Positions 60,563 through 64,000 of a stretch of DNA of 64,000 nt are shown here, in pieces. The position numbers were made by a program, and so were the translations under genes. The stretch is taken from contig NZ_QKNY01000007.1 in NCBI RefSeq assembly GCF_003605575.1, forward strand, positions 130,790 through 194,789, read 5' to 3'. The stretch's first letter is position 1. Every line of letters begins with the position of its first letter. Below the pieces are notes generated by a model. The model ran no database searches, was not told the origin of the DNA, and worked only from the letters and a program-made list of their open reading frames with translations. The DNA is from Halonotius aquaticus (GTDB lineage: Archaea > Halobacteriota > Halobacteria > Halobacteriales > Haloferacaceae).

Positions 60563-61900
60563 TCACTCCTCAGGCCGATCGTCGGCCGAATCGGCGCGGC
60601 GCGTCACGTCGACGTGGTAGTGTTCGAGAATATCCCGCCCGAGCAGGAGCGGGAAATCCATGTGGCTCCGGTCTTCGACGCTGGCGGTGACGGTGTGTTG
60701 GGTGCCGCCGACGCCGACGACGATGTCGACGACCGGGCGGGATTTTCCCTGTTTGAGACTGCCCGACCGGACGGTGATAATATCCTTGATCGGCCCGGAG
60801 CCGATGTCTGTTGCGAGGTGGGAGTCGATGCTTGTCCGGGTCGCGCCGGTGTCGGATTTCGCCATCACCAGCCGCGAGCCGCGGGTTCCGCTGACGACGA
60901 CCTCCTCGATGTAGCCGATGACAGCGGGCTCGTTCGGCTCTAGGGATGGTTGTCTCGGCATGCAGGCCGGTTTTGAGTCGTCAAGCGTCTCGGCGAGTTC
61001 TGCAACGCGGTCGGGATCGACGCTGCCGCCGCCGCGCTCGATGGCGAGGGCGGCGATGTACGGGGCCGGACTCCGACCGGTCGCCTTGAACAGGCCGCGG
61101 AAGCCGGCTGTCGGATTAATTTCGAGTACCTGCCACTCGCCGTCGGTTTCGATGAGGTCGACACCGGCGTAATCGAGGCCGATCACATCCGCCGCGCGGC
61201 GGGCGGTCTCGACGGCGGCCGCCGGTAGGTCGTCAGTTGCGTCCTCAACCTTGCCGCCGAAAGAGACGTTCGTCCGCCACTCGCCGTCCGGGGCGTAGCG
61301 GTACATCGAGCCGATGTGTTCGCCGTCGACGATGTAGACGCGTGTGTCGCGGGGGCGGCCATCGCGCTCGATGAACTGCTGGAGGAACGCCTGCCGGTCG
61401 CCCACGCGCGGATTGACCGGTTCGGCGAGATCGACGACCCACGCGCCGCCGCCGTGGGTTCCGATGGCGGTTTTGTAAACGCCCTGTTCGCCGAACCGCT
61501 CGCGGCCGGTGTTGAGCCGTTCACTCGACAGTGCGAGGAGGGCATCCGGCACCGGGATGTCGGCGTCGGCGAGGGCCGCCGCAGTAGCGAACTTATGCAT
61601 CGCAGTCGTCACCGGGGCCGGACGGTTTAACATCGGATACAGATTTTCGAAGAGGCGCGCGAGCCCAATCTCGTCGGCCGGATGCGTGCTCGTCGATAAC
61701 AGCAGTCGATTCGCGATGACATCGATGTCTGGTTCGACTGTGAGTTCGCCGTCGGTGATCGAGACAGCGATGTTCTCACGGCGGAGCCACTCGGCATCGT
61801 AGCCCAGTGCCTTGATGGCATTCAGAATCGCCTTGGTTTCCTTGCTACTGTGGAGGCCTAGGACACCGACGGTGAGGTCGGCGTGGGAGTCGGCTGGCAT
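60563..61900 (-). CDS. RimK-like ATP-grasp ligase fused to a retropepsin-like (RimB-type) domain
   Basis: Residues 1-300 are a RimK-type ATP-grasp ligase: NRLLLSTSTHPADEIGLARL, VYKTAIGTHGGGAWVVDL (near 141-158), and the metal site VLEINPTAGFRGLFK (258-272). Residues 325-432 are a retropepsin-like domain of the RimB/ATP-dependent zinc protease family: AKSDTGATRTSID with D350-T-G-A, and LLLGRDIL near 418-425. The ligase adds amino acids (often glutamate) to a protein end or small molecule. The fused peptidase may trim them. Divergent from an aspartoacylase-family gene. Confidence 0.85.
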   Translation of the reverse strand: MPADSHADLTVGVLGLHSSKETKAILNAIKALGYDAEWLRRENIAVSITDGELTVEPDIDVIANRLLLSTSTHPADEIGLARLFENLYPMLNRPAPVTTAMHKFATAAALADADIPVPDALLALSSERLNTGRERFGEQGVYKTAIGTHGGGAWVVDLAEPVNPRVGDRQAFLQQFIERDGRPRDTRVYIVDGEHIGSMYRYAPDGEWRTNVSFGGKVEDATDDLPAAAVETARRAADVIGLDYAGVDLIETDGEWQVLEINPTAGFRGLFKATGRSPAPYIAALAIERGGGSVDPDRVAELAETLDDSKPACMPRQPSLEPNEPAVIGYIEEVVVSGTRGSRLVMAKSDTGATRTSIDSHLATDIGSGPIKDIITVRSGSLKQGKSRPVVDIVVGVGGTQHTVTASVEDRSHMDFPLLLGRDILEHYHVDVTRRADSADDRPEE

Positions 61901-61996
61901 ATCTGCCTCTTCGGTGTCGACGCATTAGTCACTATGGGCAGTCGGTGTGCGTTCACCGCCGGTAGATGTAAACCCGTTCGTCGCCCAGGTCGTCCA

Positions 61997-63001
61997 ATGT
62001 CGGACGCTGAGCCGTTCACGTTCAACGGCGGACGGGTTGAGCCGGGGGAAACCCAGCGGTTCCGGTATACGATCTCCGAAACCTACCTTGGCGATCCTGT
62101 GCGCATGCCAGTCATGATCATCAACGGCGTTGCGTCGGGGCCGACGGTGTTTCTCTCGGCGGCCGGCCACGGCGACGAACTCAACGGCGTTGAGGTGGTT
62201 CGAGAGGTCTCCGATGAGTGGGATCACAACGACCTCTGTGGCACGCTGGTCTGTCTGCCGGTGTTGAACGTCCCGGGATTTATCGCCCAACAGCGGTATC
62301 TTCCGATCTACGACCGCGACCTGAACCGGTCGTTTCCCGGCGATCCCGATAGCACGAGCGCCAAACGCATGGCCGACAGCATCTTTCGGAACTTCATCGA
62401 ACCCTGTGATATCGGGATCGACTTCCACACCTCAACCCGAGGGCGGACGAACATGCTCCACGTTCGCGCCGAGATGGGCAACGACACTACCGCTCGCGTC
62501 GCCAACGCGTTCGCGTCGAACGTCATCATCGACAGCGAGGGGCCGTCAGGGACGCTGCGCCGTGAGGCGACCGAGGCCGGTGTCCCGACGGTGACCGTCG
62601 AGATGGGCGAAGCCCACCGGTTTCAACGCGAGTTCATCGACCGCGCGCTGGCGGGGACGAAAAGCGTCCTCGCGGAGTTTGGCGCGAAGCCGACCGCAGC
62701 GGTCGATTGGCCCGGCTGGCGAACCGTCATCCAAGGATCGGAAGAAAAAACGTGGATTCGGGCCGACGCCGGCGGGATGGTCGAAATGCACGCCGACCGC
62801 GGCGATGTGGTCCAGGAGGGCAATCGGATCGCCACGATCGCCAGTCCGTTTAAGACCGATACCAGTATGGTCGAGGCCCCGTTTACCGGGCTGCTCGTCG
62901 GGGTCTTGGAGAATCCGGTGGTGTATCCGGGCAATCCGCTCTGTCATCTTGTCGAGGTGAGCGAGCGGCGACGCCGGGTGATCGAATCCCACCGCGGGTG
63001 A
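61997..63001 (+). CDS. Succinylglutamate desuccinylase / aspartoacylase family protein
   Basis: The 334-aa protein starts MSDAEPFTFNGG and is a zinc carboxypeptidase-like fold: SAAGHGDELNGVEVV near 52-66 (zinc ligands H56 and E59), DRDLNRSFPGD near 108-118, FHTSTRGRTNM near 141-151, and VPTVTVEMGEAH near 198-209. A biotinyl-lipoyl-like C-terminal segment (GGMVEMHADRGDVVQEGNRI) follows. It hydrolyses an amide bond of an acylated amino acid or similar. It is divergent from the ATP-grasp/protease gene, an association seen in bacteria too. Confidence 0.88.
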   Translation: MSDAEPFTFNGGRVEPGETQRFRYTISETYLGDPVRMPVMIINGVASGPTVFLSAAGHGDELNGVEVVREVSDEWDHNDLCGTLVCLPVLNVPGFIAQQRYLPIYDRDLNRSFPGDPDSTSAKRMADSIFRNFIEPCDIGIDFHTSTRGRTNMLHVRAEMGNDTTARVANAFASNVIIDSEGPSGTLRREATEAGVPTVTVEMGEAHRFQREFIDRALAGTKSVLAEFGAKPTAAVDWPGWRTVIQGSEEKTWIRADAGGMVEMHADRGDVVQEGNRIATIASPFKTDTSMVEAPFTGLLVGVLENPVVYPGNPLCHLVEVSERRRRVIESHRG

Positions 63002-63052
63002 GGGCTGCCGGTCGGCGGTGTCCGGCCCCACCGCTGTCGCTTGATAGGAGCG

Positions 63053-63060
63053 TTTTTATT
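63053..63060 (+). promoter_or_regulatory. TATA box of tRNA-Leu (TAG)
   Basis: tttttatt lies about 54 nt before the mature 5' end, matching the geometry at the GAG tRNA. Confidence 0.5.
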
Positions 63061-63110
63061 GTTTGATCGGTTGACTCAATCTGTCGGACGGCACAGTCCG
63101 TGTGACATGC

Positions 63111-63195
63111 GCGCGGGTAGCCAAGCTAGGCCAACGGCGCAGCGCTTAGGACGCTGTCTCGTAGGAGTCCGCCGGTTCGAATCCGGTCCCGCGCA
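63111..63195 (+). tRNA. tRNA-Leu (anticodon TAG)
   Basis: Acceptor GCGCGGG pairs with CCCGCGC, with discriminator A at 63195. The D-arm is as in the other tRNA-Leu; the anticodon loop is CTTAGGA (anticodon TAG) on stem CAGCG/CGCTG, and a variable arm and T-arm GCCGGTTCGAATCCGGT follow. No CCA is encoded. Its 3' end is imperfectly repeated 80 bp downstream. Confidence 0.93.
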
Positions 63196-63275
63196 TACCG
63201 TCTCGAACGAACGTGAGAGACGTGTCTGCGCGACGAGGATTCGAAGCAGGGAACGGAGCGACGCGGAGTGACAGT

Positions 63276-63297
63276 GGTTCGAATCCGGTTCCACGCA
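63276..63297. repeat. Second copy of the tRNA-Leu 3' end (candidate att remnant)
   Basis: These 22 nt match the tRNA-Leu 3' end at 63174-63195 except at two positions. This is the pattern left by an integrase that uses a tRNA 3' end as attachment site, or by tRNA end duplication. The DNA to its right is AT-rich. Confidence 0.5.
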
Positions 63298-63483
63298 GCT
63301 TGTCATTTTAATAATCAGTCCCTCTGTCTATAGAACTTAATGATGTCTTAATACGTGATAGCTTACTGCGGACGTGCTGAATACAGCGCGCGTATCAGGT
63401 ATCGAGAAATACAACAGAAATGATTATGACAATAAGACGTAATCAACGCAAACATCTATATCCTATTAAAACAAACATCAAGA
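63298..63483. other. AT-rich DNA at the start of a possible island
   Basis: This 186-bp stretch has no convincing gene. Base composition drops sharply from the preceding core region. A ctatat TATA-like sequence at about 63455-63460 precedes the small zinc-ribbon gene. Confidence 0.4.
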
Positions 63484-63612
63484 ATGGATGTATGTATAAC
63501 TAAATGTGTCAAATGTGGGCGAATATACAATGTGGATGTAAACGTGCGCTGTCCGCGTTGTAAGGAAGCAAAAAAACCACTATCAGATAGGAGCCTGATA
63601 GGACTAAAATAA
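63484..63612 (+). CDS. 42-residue zinc-ribbon microprotein
   Basis: The frame ATG to TAA encodes MDVCITKCVKCGRIYNVDVN followed by VRCPRCKEAKKPL and a short end. Two knuckles C8-x2-C11 and C23-x2-C26 give a complete zinc site in 42 residues. A TATA-like ctatatcc lies about 27 nt before the ATG. It is basic rather than acidic, unlike core proteins here, fitting a mobile element. Family not recognised. Confidence 0.6.
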   Translation: MDVCITKCVKCGRIYNVDVNVRCPRCKEAKKPLSDRSLIGLK

Positions 63613-63687
63613 CTGACTGACTCGATCTCTGTAACGGTCACTCCGCTATATATTTGATAAGATGATTCTCCAACCGTTGAATTAACC

Positions 63688-63738
63688 GCGGCATTTCCTC
63701 CAACAGAGGGGGTTTTGCCGCAGAGGATGATTTTTTCT
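63688..63738 (+). terminator. Hairpin followed by a T run (terminator-like)
   Basis: gcggca (63688-63693) pairs with tgccgc (63716-63721), with a further C-rich/G-rich pairing inside, and a run of T follows at about 63730-63736. It lies between the zinc-ribbon gene and the broken receiver gene. Confidence 0.4.
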
Positions 63739-63760
63739 ATGTTTTTGCATACATAATATT

Positions 63761-64000
63761 ATGATTACTGGAGGCAACTTCGAAAGCAGTCGGATACGAG
63801 TGCTTCACGTCGATGATGATACGCACTTTACCGAATTAATTAAAAATCGTCTGGAACACAAGGCTGATCAAATTACCGTTCAGACTCAGTCGATCACATC
63901 GAGCAGCTCACCACTGCCGATAGCCGATGCTGAATCGGTGGTTTCGGTGACTATCTGAGCGTTCAGGTGTCGTGAACAGGATCTTCCAGCTTCTACAGTC
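63761..64000 (+). pseudogene. Broken response-regulator/sensor kinase receiver domain (partial)
   Basis: The first frame reads ESSRIRVLHVDDDTHFTELI, a receiver start with the acidic pair, then drifts into a Ser-rich nonsense tail and stops at 63958. In another frame, DHIEQLTTAD continues the domain, and later pieces corresponding to VVS and DYL lie in still different frames. At least two frameshifts are needed to restore it. It resembles the front of the receiver at 48904. It runs to the window edge. Confidence 0.5.

Noticed and set aside
63041..63271. 76-codon frame across tRNA-Leu (TAG)
   Set aside because: It covers the tRNA gene and its duplicated end; not a protein gene.
1..64000. CRISPR array, rRNA operon or intact insertion sequence
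   Set aside because: No regularly spaced repeats, rRNA core sequences, or transposase motifs were seen on either strand.

Overview
The window is chromosomal DNA of a halophilic archaeon (class Halobacteria). The evidence is a GC-rich sequence, strongly acidic proteins, many leaderless genes with a TATA box about 26-28 nt before the ATG, and a clearly archaeal gene set: TFE, an MBF1 homologue, aTrm56, the aCPSF1 termination nuclease, fibrillarin/Nop5, Cdc48, L37e, Sm-like protein, archaeal-type GluRS and ProRS, and haloarchaea-only small proteins. Genus cannot be decided from the sequence; a member of the Haloferacales is a guess only.

Layout. 0-9 kb: ROK sugar kinase, NifU-type Fe-S protein, FAU-1 RNase, universal stress protein, a MenE-like acyl-CoA ligase, then a transcription/tRNA block (trm56, tfe, a DUF2110 protein, a lipoprotein, a CinA-like protein). 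9-13 kb: NAD-kinase-like protein, PhoU-type regulator with an AbrB-like N-terminus, small conserved proteins, nitrilase. 13.1-13.85 kb is a 750-bp gap. 13.8-21 kb: zinc microprotein, aCPSF1, VOC dioxygenase, macrodomain protein, cold shock protein, SHOCT membrane protein, ProRS. 21.4-26 kb: glutamate synthase. 26-30.3 kb: GIY-YIG-like protein, M48 protease, HD protein, and a receiver-like/membrane fusion. 30.4-34.1 kb: a run of secreted or surface proteins, several with near-identical Tat-like N-termini. 34.2-40.3 kb: nucleoside phosphorylase, TFIIB-like fragment, coaD, gshA, and a phn ABC transporter. 40.3-45.2 kb: fibrillarin/nop5, exosome-associated RNA-binding protein, thioredoxin-like protein, gltX.

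45.2-47.5 kb is an AT-rich islet holding an HTH-Fic/Doc protein, a decayed AbrB/PIN toxin-antitoxin locus and an intact winged-helix/PemK-MazF pair. 47.6-63 kb returns to core genes: MFS transporter, sensor kinase, cdc48 with a small Hsp20-like partner, panB, HAD and AIR-synthase-like genes, aMBF1, tRNA-Leu(GAG), DUF420, purF, the lsm/rpl37e operon, a RimK-like ATP-grasp/retropepsin fusion and a divergent aspartoacylase-family gene. At the right edge tRNA-Leu(TAG) carries a second imperfect copy of its 3' end 80 bp downstream, followed by AT-rich DNA with a tiny zinc-ribbon gene and a broken receiver gene. I read this as the start of an integrated element.

The most unusual material is the toxin islet (45.2-47.5 kb), the surface-protein run (30.4-33.5 kb), the ATP-grasp/retropepsin fusion (60.6-61.9 kb) and the tRNA-Leu junction (63.1-64.0 kb). 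No CRISPR array, rRNA gene or intact insertion sequence was seen.
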